Source: Rhizomys pruinosus (Eukaryota > Chordata > Mammalia > Rodentia > Spalacidae). Taken from it: 64,000 nucleotides of DNA. The stretch spans positions 649,974 through 713,973 of the forward strand of contig VZQC01006250.1 in assembly GCA_009823505.1 (NCBI GenBank), written 5' to 3'. The stretch's first letter is position 1. The number at the start of each line of letters is the position of its first letter. The position numbers and the translations under genes are program-made. Shown here in pieces: positions 10,937 to 21,530 of this stretch. Under the pieces are notes generated by a model, which worked only from the letters and a program-made list of their open reading frames with translations, was not told the DNA's origin and did not search any database.

Positions 10937-11661
10937 GCTAATCATCCATGTCCTCTAATTTTGCAAGCATCTGCTTCTCTTAGACAGCAGGCACCTCCGG
11001 AGTCCTTTCCATAACTGCTGCTTTAAGCAGCAGTGAAGCTTACACTCACCCTGAGCGCTGAGTGACAAGTATGACAATGAGAAGTGGAAGACACTCGGGC
11101 ACTTCCTGTCTGAAAAGTCTCCAGTGGTCTGACAGGACGCACACAGGAAATCTAACTCCTCCCCTTGTGACTCTGAAATCTTGTCACCTGTCCCCTACCT
11201 GTTCATCTTGGTCCCTTGCCTAGTCCTCCCAGCCACACCTGCCTCTTAATCCTTTCCACAAGGGCCATTTGCCCTCCTAGGCTCACTGTTGAGGCTTGGA
11301 CTTGCATTTGGGCCCCCAGCACACAGCGCCCCCTGGAGGTGGCCTGCACCAACACCTCTCCCTGAGGCCTTTGGTTTTCCAGAGAGCACTGAGTTGAAAT
11401 GTATTTGTAGAATTCCCTGTATTTATTCGTTGGTTGACATTCTTCATTAAAATGAAACCCTTGTAAAATGAGTCTCTCCATCTTAGTCACAGACATTATT
11501 TCCAGCTTCCTGAATATGTCACAAAGTAGTACTAAAAAAAAATGAGTATTAAACTAACGAATGATCAAACTACTAATTGTTTGCTTGGAATGAGGATAAA
11601 AATAAATTTGTAAAGAAACTGTTGAGAGGATTTAAAGATAATTGATAAGAAATGAGGATAT
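10937..11661. other. Unrecognised sequence
   Basis: No repeat family is recognised. The 11180-11400 part is GC-richer than its neighbours. The minus-strand open frame at 11203-11496 has no domain I know. Confidence 0.4.
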
Positions 11662-11829
11662 GCCAGGCATAATGGTACACGCCTTTAATTTCAGTACTTG
11701 GGAGGCAGAGTCAGGTGGATCTCTGTGAAAATGAGCCCAGCCTGGTTTACATAGTAAATTCTAGGCCAGCTGGGGCTATGTAGTAAGTCCCTGTCTTACA
11801 AATAAAAACAAAAACAAAAAATCCAAACC
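11662..11829 (+). mobile_element. B1 SINE
   Basis: GCCAGGCATAATGGTACACG to the A-rich tail. AAGAAATGAGGATA (11648-11661) and AAGAAATGAGAATA (11830-11843) form the target-site duplication with one mismatch. Confidence 0.92.
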
Positions 11830-11896
11830 AAGAAATGAGAATACAGGTAATATGGTGAAATGACAAACCATGAAATAGTTAAAAATGGGAAGATTT

Positions 11897-12126
11897 GGGG
11901 CTGAAGAGATGGCTCAGTGGTTAAGAACACTGGCTGCTCTCACAGAGGACAGGGTTTGAATCCCAGGACCCACATGGTGACCAACAGTTATCTGTAACTC
12001 CAGTTCCAGGGGATCTGATGTCCTCTTCTGACCTCCGTGGTCATTTCGCAACACAAGTGCACTTACATACACGCAGGTAATATACACATAAAATAAAAAT
12101 AACAAATAAAATATTTTTTTAAAAAA
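11897..12126 (+). mobile_element. B2 SINE, older type
   Basis: GGGGCTGAAGAGATGGCTCA head, then TCTGTAACTCCAGTTCCAGG as a single copy without the young-subfamily duplication. A-rich 3' tail. Confidence 0.9.
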
Positions 12127-12313
12127 TGAAGAGATTCCCTGGACATTTCATATAAAGAGCAAGATTTGTACATAAAATAATTAGGACCCATTAATCAGGC
12201 TGTGTTGATCCAGGAACTTTCCAGGCTTAGGCTTATATCTGTTGTACTTTACAGCCTCATTCAGTTTGCAATGCTGACTTCCGGGAGCCCCAGGACAGAT
12301 GATATTAACCATC

Positions 12314-12785
12314 TGTATTAGTCAGAGTTCTCTAAAGAAACAGAATCAACAGGACGGATATATAGCTATATACAATTTATTGATTTGCTCATGTGACAGA
12401 GTTCAAGGAGTCTGACAGTAGCCACGCCGCAATGGAGAGGCTGAGAATCCAGGGAACTGCTCAGTCCACAAGGCTGGATGTCTCAGTAGTCCCAATCTGG
12501 TACTGAAGGCCCGATGGATTCCAGGAGATCTTCAGGTCTCAGTACACGCTGGGATCCGAAGGGTTGATCACAGCAGCAAGACAAACTCGCCAGTGAGAGA
12601 GAGGCAAGCCGCAGGAAAAAAGGGACCAGCTCCCTCTGGCATGGCCTTTAATACTGCCTACCAGCGGAAGGTAACACCCACATTTGGGGTGGGCCATCGG
12701 GGTTGAGGTAGTCCAATCCGAAGATCCTTTTTCTCTTATTTGTTCCTTAGTCCAGTCAAGTTGACACCCAGGATTAACCATCACA
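12314..12785 (-). mobile_element. MaLR solo LTR (MLT1/MT-like), antisense
   Basis: It starts TGTATTAGTCAGAGTTCTC and ends CAGGATTAACCATCACA. In its sense direction it has a TGTGATGGTTAAT start, GTCAACTTGACTGG, and a GACTAATACA end. The flanking 5 bp are CCATC (12309-12313) and CTATC (12786-12790), close to the 5-bp duplication typical of ERVL-class LTRs. No internal region is present. Confidence 0.8.
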
Positions 12786-13164
12786 CTATCATATTGATCT
12801 GGAGATCAATAAGAAACTTTTTTTTCTACTCCTGTCTGACTTGGCAGTTGAGTGCTGCTTAATTAGTACCATACTTTATTTTTGTATCATCCAATACTTG
12901 CATTCTGACAGCTGCCATTGATTGAGGGCGTTATGCTGAATTATAGCTGGAGGAGCATTGCTATGGAACCAGTGTGCCTCGAGAGAAAGCGCCAAGTATT
13001 CTGGCCATGTTCACCTAGTTTTCTCACTGTTAAGGCTGTCATAGTAACTGAGTTGTGACTGAAGCAAGAGTGCAAGGAAAACAACTGTCAATCTAAAATA
13101 TACATCCAACTCTATTTCTTGAAAAGTAGCACACAGAGCAGGGAAAGCACACTAATAACAGTTT
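12786..13164. other. Unrecognised sequence
   Basis: No repeat, RNA or coding feature is recognised. Confidence 0.4.
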
Positions 13165-13800
13165 TTATTGTTTTATTTCAACCTTTTTATTGACTTTTTG
13201 TGACTTTCATGAAATATAGTTTGATGATACTTAGATCCCCTCCCCTGACCACACCTCCCTCCACCACCCCTGGCCCAATTTAAGAATTAAGTGTCTGTGA
13301 GATGCTTAACCCTAAGTGACACATCTTCAATGCCACCTCTACAGTTAGGATGAATACATATCTTAATTTTGACCAGAAAAGTTTCCTTATGCAGTAGATG
13401 GTGTTTAACACAGAAACCCACAAATGACCAATGTGCAGAGGACAAGAGGCCACAGAGTGATTATCCCTGAACAGGATGCCTATGTCAAACTTCTGCCTTT
13501 CAGTGCTCAGGGATCACTGTGCAAGAGGAGGGAGAAAGATTGTAAGAGCCAGAGGGGATGGATGACCACAAGGAAACAGAGTTTTCCAGACAGCTCTTCA
13601 CTCACTGTGAACTCACTGCAATGGTGACAGCAGGCATAAGTCCTGTAAGCTCAACCAGATAAAAATCCCAGCAAAGACATGGGGAGGTGGATAAGAAAGC
13701 CCAACCCAACCTAAGGAAATTTTGGCAAATGATAGCCACTGGGAAGGAGAAATAGAGTGTTTTACAGAGATTTGTAGTAGGTCCAGTTTTAAATGATTAA
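13165..13800. mobile_element. LINE-1 3' UTR-like remnants, possibly inverted
   Basis: 13165-13265 reads like an antisense LINE-1 3' end (TTTTATTGACTTTTTGTGAC, then a C-rich block). 13500-13760 reads like sense 3' UTR (AGATTGTAAGAGCCAGAGG and GACCACAAGGAAACAGAG). Opposite orientations in one insertion would fit twin priming, but two independent fragments are also possible. Confidence 0.4.
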
Positions 13801-13895
13801 TGTTTTGCTACTGTGAGGATTGCGGCCCAGCAATGCATGCTGGGTACATGACCCATCACTGAGCCACATTCCCATGCTTTGCTTTCTTAGTATCT

Positions 13896-14056
13896 TTTTT
13901 TTTTTTTTTTTGGTCTTTTTGAGACAGGGTCTCCCTGTAGCCCCAGCTGTCCTGGAACTCACTCTGTAGACCAGGCTGGCCTTGAACTCACAAAGAGGCC
14001 CCTGCCTCTACCTCCCAAGTGCTAGGATTAAAGGCATGCACCACCATGCCCGGATA
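13896..14056 (-). mobile_element. B1 SINE inserted beside an older B1
   Basis: A long T tract, then GAGACAGGGTCTCCCTGTAG to CACCACCATGCCCGG. AGTATTTTTTTT-like sequence on both sides suggests it entered the T tail of the older B1 at 14067-14155. Confidence 0.88.
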
Positions 14057-14066
14057 GTATTTTTTT

Positions 14067-14155
14067 TTTAAGATAGCATCTTACTGTATAACCCAGGCAG
14101 ACCTTGAACTGGAGATCTTCCTGCCTCAGCCTCTCAGTGCTGGGATCACCAGTGT
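14067..14155 (-). mobile_element. Old B1 / proto-B1 fragment
   Basis: GATAGCATCTTACTGTATAA, AGACCTTGAACTGG, and CAGTGCTGGGATCACCAGTG are diverged forms of B1 antisense signatures. It lacks the full 5' end. Confidence 0.65.
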
Positions 14156-14194
14156 GGTCCCAGATTACTCTATTATCATTTTTTAATTTTCAAA

Positions 14195-14355
14195 ATTATT
14201 TATTTGTGTATGTGGAGGGGGGTGCACCTATGGACATGAAGAGACAACTTGTGTAAGTTCTCTCCTTCCATCTCGTGGGTCCTGGGGGTCCAAGTCAGGT
14301 CCTCCTCAGGCTTGGAGGGGAGCACTCTTACCTGCTGAGCCATCTTGCTGGCCCA
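14195..14355 (-). mobile_element. B3 SINE
   Basis: The right end is the reverse complement of the B3 head (TGCTGAGCCATCTTGCTGGC). The body has AGACAACTTGTGTAAGTTCT and CCTTCCATCTCGTGGGTCC, typical of B3. Confidence 0.8.
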
Positions 14356-14375
14356 ACAGTTACTTTAAACTTTTT

Positions 14376-14603
14376 AAAAAATGTTATTTATTATTTTTAG
14401 TTTATGTGTATGAGTGTATTGCCTGCATGTGTGCAAGTACACCTGTGTCATGCAGTGCCTGAGGAGGTCAGAAGAAGGCATCAGATCTTCTGGAACTGGA
14501 ATTATGTAAGATTGTTAGCCACTATGTAGGTGCTAGGAATCAAACCTGGGTCCTCTGAAAGAGCAGTCAGTACTCTTAACCATTGAGCCATCTCTCCAGT
14601 CCC
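14376..14603 (-). mobile_element. B2 SINE, older type
   Basis: Reverse-complement head TTGAGCCATCTCTCCAGTCC. The body has TTCTGGAACTGGAATTATG, a single copy of the B2 motif. It lies tail-to-head behind the B3 next to it. Confidence 0.88.
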
Positions 14604-15095
14604 ATACTATCAGTTACTCAGATTTCTGGAGGTGACTCCACTGAGTCAGCAGGTGAATAAGCCAGAGCCTGCACACAACCCAAGATGCCTACCTGTTTGA
14701 AGCAAAGCGACTTCAAGCCTGACCTTCTTTCTGCACAATTAGAATTCCAGTTACGTTTTACTATTTTGACAGTGAACGTGGACTAATAAAATACTAGTTA
14801 TTCAATCTCTTACCAGACACTGGAGTTCACTGGGGAGCTCGGGTGGAAAAACTTTAGGAGGTTTATGCAAGACTCACTGACAGTTAAAAATTGTCAGCAC
14901 AGCTTATTTGCTGAACATTTTGCATACAGGAAAGCTGTACGTCAGGATGTTCTGGTACCACTGAGGCCCATGCCAATAATTGTAGAGATGGAATGCTAAC
15001 CCCTCTGCAAAGTCAGAATGCTTGCTTCCTTTGATTACTTGAGATAGGTGAACAGAGTAGCGTCCTTTGGTCCACCTGGCCATTCAAGAGTGGAA
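14604..15095. other. Unrecognised sequence
   Basis: No repeat or gene is recognised in this stretch. Confidence 0.4.
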
Positions 15096-15442
15096 TGTGG
15101 TGGTTTGAATGAGTGTCCCCCATAGGCTTTAAGTATTCAGACATTTTGTCTCCAGTTGGTGGCACTGTTTTTGGAGGTCTTAGAACATGTGGCTGTGCTA
15201 GAGGAAGTATGTCACTAGGGGCAGGTTTAGTGAGTTTAACAAGCCTTGTGGTCTCCAGTCGCTTCTCTCTGCTTCCTGTGCTCATTGCGAGATGTGACCC
15301 TCGGTTTGCTGCTCCAGTCTCCAGCCGCCATGCCTCCCACCACAATGGACTCTAATTCCCTGGAACCGTCAACCGTAAGCTCAAATAAACTCTTCCTTTT
15401 ATAAGTTCCTTGGTCATGGTGTTTTATCACAGCAACAGAAAA
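15096..15442 (+). mobile_element. MaLR-type solo LTR, sense
   Basis: It starts TGTGGTGGTTTGAATGAGTG and has a polyadenylation-like AATAAA inside CTCAAATAAACTCTTCC. It then reads GGTCATGGTGTTTTATCACA. The normal end (GTGACTAATACA, seen in the copy at 31260-31613) is missing where a B1 begins. By eye the two copies are more than 90% identical. Confidence 0.82.
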
Positions 15443-15611
15443 GCTGGGCGCGGTGGCTCACGCCTTTAATCCTAGCACTCGGGAGGCAGAGGCAGGCGGA
15501 TCTTTGTGAGTTCGAGGCCAGCCTGGTCTACAGAGTGAGTTCCAGGACAGCTGGGACTACAGGGAGAACCTGTCTTTAAAAAAGACCAAAAAAAAAAAAA
15601 AAAAAAAAAGA
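15443..15611 (+). mobile_element. B1 SINE
   Basis: GCTGGGCGCGGTGGCTCACG to GGAGAACCTGTCTTTAAAAA, with an A tail of more than 20. It replaces or follows the end of the MaLR LTR. Confidence 0.93.
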
Positions 15612-15983
15612 GTATTTAGCTCTTCCAGAGGTGGGGGCAAGCAAAGCACGAACCACATGACACAAATCCTTGCACCACAGGGCTCACATTCTAGTAGATT
15701 TTTTTTTCTTTTAAAAGTATAGTATGTTAGATGTGGGGAGCGGAGAAATAGAGAAGGAATGGGGGCTAGGGAAGGTTGGGGAGGAGGCTGAGTTTCAAAG
15801 GGACAGGAAGAAGGCTTGCAGAAAAAGGAAGACCTGAGAAAAGATCTGAAGAGCTGAGTGGGCATCAGTTTGCAGGTGTGCAAGGCAGAAGGACAGCAAG
15901 TGCTAAGGTCCTGAGGCAAAAATGTATTCCTGATGGGTTAGCAGGGAATAAGGATGAGGCTAAGATAATGGAGCAGGGGTTCT
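15612..15983. other. Unrecognised sequence
   Basis: Purine-rich at 15725-15860. No repeat family is recognised. Confidence 0.4.
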
Positions 15984-16074
15984 TGTCTTCTGACCTCCGC
16001 GGCATTGCACAACACGAGTGCACAAGCCTACATGGAGACAGTACATTCATACATATAAAAATAAATAAAAATAT
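15984..16074 (+). mobile_element. 5'-truncated young B2 SINE
   Basis: Only the 3' third is present: CTTCTGACCTCCGCGGCATT to TACATATAAAAATAAATAAA. GGGGTTCTT at 15975-15983 and 16083-16091 may be its target-site duplication. Without a head it has no A or B box. Confidence 0.85.
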
Positions 16075-16123
16075 CACCAGGTGGGGTTCTTCTTCTTGTA
16101 TGTTATTGGTGTTTTATGGGTAT

Positions 16124-16192
16124 GTGTACTTGGGATGGAACCAAGTCTTACACATGCTTGGAAAGTGCTCCACCCAGCTGTATCCCAGCCCT
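16124..16192 (-). mobile_element. ID-like SINE, diverged
   Basis: TTGGGATGGAACCAAGTCTT, then ACATGCTTGGAAAGTGCTCC and AGCTGTATCCCAGCC follow the reverse-complement ID order (B box, spacer, A box). Confidence 0.65.
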
Positions 16193-16284
16193 GCAGGTGG
16201 GTGGTGTCTACTACTACCATGATTCTCAGGGGATGCTAGGGATACCAACACATTCTGCTTTTTTAATTCAAATATTACATTTAC

Positions 16285-16288
<4 letters not shown>

Positions 16289-16320
<32 letters not shown>
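16289..16320. repeat. (TG)n microsatellite
   Basis: About 16 TG units at the 3'-tail side of the antisense B3 that follows, so it is probably a tail expansion. Confidence 0.95.
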
Positions 16321-16322
<2 letters not shown>

Positions 16323-16450
16323 GTGGAGGTCAGAGGACAATTTGTAGGAGTTGGTTTTCTCCTTCCATCATGTAAGTCTTGTAGGATCCAGCTCAGACTG
16401 TCAGGCTTAGTGGTAAGTGTCTTTAACTGCTGGGCTATCTTGCCAACCCT
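16321..16450 (-). mobile_element. B3 SINE
   Basis: GTGGAGGTCAGAGGACAATT, CTCCTTCCATCATGTAAGTC, and the head CTGGGCTATCTTGCCAACCC match the reverse complement of B3. Confidence 0.82.
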
Positions 16451-18112
16451 TGACCACATTTTAAATGAATTGAGTTAAAATTGGAAATTGCAGCCTCTAT
16501 TTTACTTTCTTCAAATATGCAAGACAGAAAACATTAAGTTTTGTATTTCAGTGGCTGATACTTAATTTCAGTGTGAGCGTTGTCAGAAACAATTCTGCAT
16601 TAATAAAGACCTATTTGGGTATAATATAATTGAAACCAACTCTTTAAAAACATACACAGGTTTTGACATTTGAATAGCTATTGATATCCTCAAGGTTGTT
16701 TTGGGGAAGCAGAACACATACTTTGATAAAGAGCCGTAACTTAAGATATTTTGAATTTCCTAAGTTGGAACTGTTTTCAAAGATTGGAAAAAGAAAACGT
16801 TTGCATCTTTCTTGACTCTAAGTATATGAATTTAAGTTTGGGAGCCCTACCGACCCCATGGTGACAGAGGGTCACCTGCTGGACCAATGGGAATAGAGCA
16901 TATTGACAGAACAGAGAGCTTTATTTACTACTCTAGCAAGCTGTGGCTATTTTCCTGAATTTTCTCCACAAGGTGATGAAGGAGAGGAGGAGGGTGATTA
17001 TGAAATCAACATTTGAGCCTGTCTTCTGTGGTGACATTAGATATTCAGGTACTTTAAAATGTTAGCTGGGCATTTTATGGGCAGTGAAGATTATTTTCTA
17101 AATTGGAGTTATTCTTGAAATTTCGACATGGGTTTGCCATCAGCAGTTATTTTCTATTAAAATAAAGAACTTTATTGAAAGAATAAATGCATAATTTAGA
17201 GAACAAAATTGCCATGAATCCCCAGGCACCACTGCCCAGCTTAATGGTGAGGAGGAATCACCGCCACTGATGTGTTTATCATTGCATTCCCTCCTGACAG
17301 GAAGTAACCGCTGTTTCCCAGCTTGTGTTTCCAGTCTCTGATCTTCTACCACAGTCAGATCTGAGTTTTGTCTCTTCTCTCAATGGGTGGTCCTTTTAAA
17401 TCCAGGATCCAGGCCTCCAGGATGGGGCATAGACCCTCTGGGCAAACTCAGCTCCAGAGTCTGCTTCCTTGAGAAGAGCTTTCTTGTTCTGGCTTCTGAG
17501 GAATTCTGTCCTTTCTGCCAGCTCAGTCATGCATTATACATACTCGGTTTCCTTCCCCTTCTGCACTTTCCTTTGTGAGGTACCAGAAATGGTTTCTGTG
17601 AACATCTAGTTTACCATGCTTTATATTAGATTTTCAAATAGCACACTTTAAGAATAATAACCCATTCTGAAAGAAAATCTAATAGCTTTGACTTCTTATT
17701 TAGCATGCACTTTCTTAGACTACATGACTCCAGTAATTTCATGACAAGAAGGAAGCTGAGAAGCTGCAGAGCTTCCCTGTCCGCTGAATGTTCTTGCTCT
17801 GTAACAAGAAAAAATGAGGTTTCTAATAACAGAGGGCGTGGCAAGGGGAAGGAGGGGTTGGAGCACAAGTGCAACTTATTTTAAAGTCACATGGACCTTT
17901 TTGGTGCCAATTTAATGACAATACCATAGCAAGATACTCAATTATTTGTTTTTCTTGCTGTAACAAATTAAGTCTAGGAAAGTTTTTAGTGGTAAAAATC
18001 CCCATATTTACATCAATGTTCTGCCTCCTGTTAACACTCTATGAAATCTATCTTAGAACTGTGGTGTGCTTTATATTAGATTTTTTTTTTTTTACATATT
18101 AGATTTTGTCCT
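16451..18112. other. 1.7 kb without recognised repeats or genes
   Basis: No SINE, LTR or LINE signature is recognised. TTTATATTAGATTTT occurs near 17620 and 18070, which could be remnants of one old element. Short open frames carry no domain I know. Confidence 0.4.
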
Positions 18113-18200
18113 GTAGGCAGAGGCTGGAGAAGTCTTTGAATTCAGGAGTTCAAGGCCAACCTGACAATATAGTTTGACTCTGTTTCTGAAAACAAATAAA
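18113..18200 (+). mobile_element. B1 fragment, 5'-truncated
   Basis: GTAGGCAGAGGCTGGAGAAG, CAGGAGTTCAAGGCCAACCT, and TTTGACTCTGTTTCTGAAAA are the right part of a B1-like element, without its head. Confidence 0.65.
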
Positions 18201-18631
18201 TTCAGTAACTTTTTTAATGTTTTTTTATTATTGCTTTTTTATTTTTATGTGTATGAATGCATTGCCTACATTTATATAAGTGCACCCATGTTATGCAATA
18301 CCTACAGAGGTCAGAAGAGAGTATCAAATTCTCTGGAACTGGAATTATGGATGGTTGTTAACCACCATGTGGGTGCTAGGAATTGAACCTAGGTCCTCTG
18401 TAAGAATAGCCAGTGCTTGGGGCTGGAGAGATAGCCTAGCAGTTAAGAGCACCAACTGCTGTTGCGGAGGACCCAGGTTCGATCCCCAGCACCCACATGG
18501 CAGCTAAGAACCATCCGTAACTCCAATTCCAGGAGAACTCCAGTTCCAGGGGAATCCAAGACCCTCTTCTGACCTCCGCGGCATTGCACGACACGGGTGC
18601 ACAGACCTACATGCAGACAGTACATTCATAC

Positions 18632-18672
<41 letters not shown>

Positions 18673-18713
18673 ATAGCCAGTGCTCTTAGCCTCTGAGGCA
18701 TCTATCCAGCCCC
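18201..18713 (-). mobile_element. Older B2 SINE split by a forward B2
   Basis: The left part (18201-18417) has the B2 tail and body in antisense. The head continues at 18671-18713 (GAGGCATCTATCCAGCCCC). The insert lies between its B box (left part) and A box (right part), which breaks its own Pol III promoter. Confidence 0.9.
18418..18670 (+). mobile_element. Young-type B2 SINE nested in an antisense B2
   Basis: A complete copy with head TGGGGCTGGAGAGATAGCCT, the AACTCCAATTCCAGGAG/AACTCCAGTTCCAGGGG duplication, and a pure A tail of more than 30. An exact 14-bp target-site duplication, GAATAGCCAGTGCT, lies at 18404-18417 and 18671-18684. The long uninterrupted A tail fits a recent insertion. 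Confidence 0.96.
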
Positions 18714-18836
18714 AACTTTATTGTTTTTAAATAGATCTCCAGCTTATGAAACTTGGCTCAGTTCTTACCCCCTCTCTTTGCCCCCCTTCTCTTTCCTCTC
18801 TTCCTGCCCCACCCCTCCCTTCTTTTGCTTCAAAGT

Positions 18837-18895
18837 CCTGAGGATGTAACCCAGGACCTCACTAGAGCTAGACAAGCGGTTTATCACTGAACCGT
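18837..18895 (-). mobile_element. ID-like SINE, diverged
   Basis: CCTGAGGATGTAACCCAGGA, AGAGCTAGACAAGCGG, and TTATCACTGAACCGTTGG match the reverse-complement ID order. Confidence 0.6.
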
Positions 18896-19317
18896 TGGAC
18901 CATTGCTGCTTGTTGTTTAATTTTTTAGTGAACCCTTCTGTTGTTCTTTTCTTCTTTTCTCCTGGCTTTCACTTGAACTGCAAGATGGCCTTGCTTGGGA
19001 GAACTCTGGTTGGACCTAGGAATTGCCAGGCAGGAATCACGAGGCCCAGGTTCCTTGCCATAGCAATGTGTCCCTCCTACCTCCCAGCAGGAAATCAGGG
19101 TTCGGTTTCCTACGCAGAGTGGTAGCTTACTGACAAAACTGGCCCATTCACTCTTCGAATGCTTGACACAAAAGGATATACACAATATGTGTGAAACCTT
19201 GAAGCAGAATGTACATTATGAACTCATACCCAAACCATCACCCTTCCCAGTGGTTGGTGCCCCACTCGCTTCACTTTGGAGCCATGAGCATTGTCTCTTA
19301 TCACTTTACTAAGCTTT
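18896..19317. other. Unrecognised sequence
   Basis: No repeat is recognised. Overlapping open frames on both strands (18895-19185) look like chance. Confidence 0.4.
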
Positions 19318-19485
19318 GGGCCAACAAGATGGCTCAGTGGCTAGAGATGCTTCTGCCTACTCCAACTTGAAGAAGATCTCTATATCCTACAAAGTGACAA
19401 GAGAATCGACTCCTGAGTGTTGTCCTCTAACCTAAACACATGTGCCCTGGCGTGTGCTCTGTACTTCCCCAAAGCACACTAAATA
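19318..19485 (+). mobile_element. B3 SINE
   Basis: TTGGGCCAACAAGATGGCTC head, and GTTGTCCTCTAACCTAAACA with ACATGTGCCCTGGCGTGTGC near the 3' end. Confidence 0.75.
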
Positions 19486-19534
19486 GAAGAAACAAAACTA
19501 GTCTTCATTTTTGTCCACAATATTGTTAAACTTT

Positions 19535-19672
19535 TTTTATTTTTATTTTTTTGAGACAGCATCTCACTGTCTATATCCCTAGCTGGCCTGGAACTTGCCT
19601 TGTAGACCAGGCTGGCCTTGAGCTCCAAGAGATCTACAGCCTCTGCCTCCCTAGTGCTTGTCACTCTGCCTG
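19535..19672 (-). mobile_element. B1 SINE, older
   Basis: GAGACAGCATCTCACTGTCT, AGACCAGGCTGGCCTTGAGC, and TCTGCCTCCCTAGTGCTTG. The head is shortened by a small deletion. Confidence 0.82.
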
Positions 19673-19831
19673 GTGGTTTAACTTTCTAGAGTTTGACAAT
19701 TTTATAATTTTAGATTCTCTGGGATTTTCCTTTTATAAGCATTATTATATTTCTCTGAGTCTTTTGTGCCATCTATAATGTATTCATTTTGAATTGTATA
19801 ATAGTCCATTGTGTAAATAGAAACCCCATCA

Positions 19832-20124
19832 GGGCTGGATAGCCTAGCAGTTAAGAGCACCGACTGCTCTTGCAGAGGACCTGGGTTCGACTGGATAGCC
19901 TAGCAGTTAAGAGCACTGACTACTCTTACAGAGGACCTGGGTTCGATCCCCAGCACCCACATGGCAGCTAAGAACCGTCTGTAACTCCAATTCCAGGAGA
20001 ACTCCAGTTCCAGAGGAATCTGAGACCCTCTTCTGACCTCTGCAGCATTGCACGACACAGGTGCTCAAACCTACATGCAGACAGTACATTCATACACATA
20101 CAAAAATAAATAAAATTAAAAAAA
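19832..20124 (+). mobile_element. Young-type B2 SINE with duplicated promoter head
   Basis: The first 56 bases after GGG (19835-19890) are repeated at 19891-19946, with 3 mismatches by eye. The copy therefore has two A boxes (TAGCCTAGCAGTTAAGAGC), one complete B box (GGTTCGATCC), and one broken one (GGTTCGACTG). The rest is a normal young B2 with the 17-bp duplication. A 13-bp target-site duplication, AGAAACCCCATCA, lies at 19819-19831 and 20125-20137. Both heads are inside one insertion. Confidence 0.95.
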
Positions 20125-20205
20125 AGAAACCCCATCAATACGTTCATTTTTCCTATCATTGAATATTTTGGATGTTTCAAGTTTTTACTCTCTTTCAAAA
20201 ATGAA

Positions 20206-20660
20206 TGTGTGTGTGTGTGTGTGTGTGTGTAGATGTTCATATGTGGGGGGGTACACATGTGTGTGGAAGCTAGGGTGTCATCTTTAAGACTACAGTGTAC
20301 TAGCCGGGTGTGGTGACACGCCTTTAATCCTAGCACTTGGGAGGCAGAGGCAGAGGCAGAGGCAGAGGCCAGCCTGGTCTACAGAGTGAGTTCCAGGACA
20401 GCTGGGGCTATAGGGAGACCCTGTCTCGAAAAGACCAAAAAAAAAAAGAATACAGTGTACTTCCTTTGAAATAGGGCCTCTCATTGGCCTGAAGCTCAGC
20501 AATTAGACTGGCTGGCCAGTGAGCCCCAGAGATCTTCCCGGTCTCTGCCTCCCTAGTGCTGAGATTGCACACACATGCCAACATGCCCAGCTCTTGGAGA
20601 ATCAAACTCAGTTCCTTACTCAAGGCAAGTGCTTCACTGACTCGGCCATCTTCCTGGCCC
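20206..20660 (-). mobile_element. B4-like composite SINE split by a B1
   Basis: (GT)n and GTGTGGAAGCTAGGGTGTCA lie to the left. To the right of the B1 are GGGCCTCTCATTGGCCTGAA, CTGCCTCCCTAGTGCTGAG, and a tRNA-like head ending GGCCATCTTCCTGGCCC. The layout matches B3/B4 composites. Confidence 0.72.
20302..20450 (+). mobile_element. B1 SINE nested in a B4-like SINE
   Basis: AGCCGGGTGTGGTGACACGC to GTCTCGAAAAGACC and an A tail. An exact 11-bp target-site duplication, TACAGTGTACT, is at 20291-20301 and 20451-20461. It contains a small (GAGGCA)n expansion at about 20341-20367. Confidence 0.95.
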
Positions 20661-20943
20661 AAGTTTTCACTCTTATGAATAGGCTGCTCCAGACATTTAA
20701 GCGCCTCATGGTACATGTGTGTGAAAGTACATCATGGGGGTGCAGATCACAGGTATCACTGGCAAGTTCAGTGCCACAGATGATGTTGAATGTTTTCCAC
20801 AGTGGCTGCCAATTCTACTTCCCTGGCAGTCTGTAAGCATTGCTGCTTTATATTGTCAGATTTCTTCATTCTTGCCCTTTGTCATCTTGTGGTCTTAATT
20901 CACAAAGGCTGAGGGTATCACTGTGTATATAAGAACACTAGTC

Positions 20944-21121
20944 GAGCTGGGCGTGGTGGCGCACGCCTTTAATCCTAGCACTTGGGAGGCAGAGGCAGGC
21001 GGATCTTTGTGAGTTCAAGACCAGCCTGGTCTACAATGTGAGTTCCAGGACAGCTGGGGCTACAGGGAGACCCTGTCTTGAAAAGACAAAAAAAAAAAAA
21101 AAACAAAAAAAACAAAAAAAA
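20944..21121 (+). mobile_element. B1 SINE
   Basis: GAGCTGGGCGTGGTGGCGCA to GTCTTGAAAAGACA and a long A tail with two C interruptions. Target-site duplication AACACTAGTC at 20934-20943 and 21122-21131. Confidence 0.95.
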
Positions 21122-21287
21122 AACACTAGTCTTAGGCTTTTACTCATATTCCCATTGGGTTGTTTATTTTTATAAATCTGTTTGATATTTAGACTTTACT
21201 CTGAATATGAGGCCTTTATCAGTTATATGTACCACAAATAATGATGCTTTCTAGATATATTTCCTCTACTAAAAAGTTACATTTGAG

Positions 21288-21530
21288 GAACCAGAAGGAT
21301 GGCTCAGCAGGAAAAGGGACTTGTTGCACAGCCTGAGTCCCGAGTTAGATACTTGGGATCCACACGCTAGAAGGATGGAAGGAGAGAATGAAGTCTCACA
21401 AGTTGCTCTCTGTCCTCTACATTGTGCATCGTGGCACAGTTCCATACCCACAGACACTCTCTCATAAATAAATAAACAAATAAATAAATAAATAAATAAA
21501 CAAACAAATAAATGAATAAATAAATAAATG
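21288..21530 (+). mobile_element. B3-like SINE with (AAAT)n tail
   Basis: AACCAGAAGGATGGCTCAGC head, CTGAGTCCCGAGTTAGATAC, and TGCTCTCTGTCCTCTACATT. The tail at 21464-21530 is an AAAT/AAAC tetranucleotide tract. Confidence 0.78.

Noticed and set aside
15776..16222. 148-residue open frame
   Set aside because: It runs through a truncated B2 and an ID-like SINE; no conserved protein.
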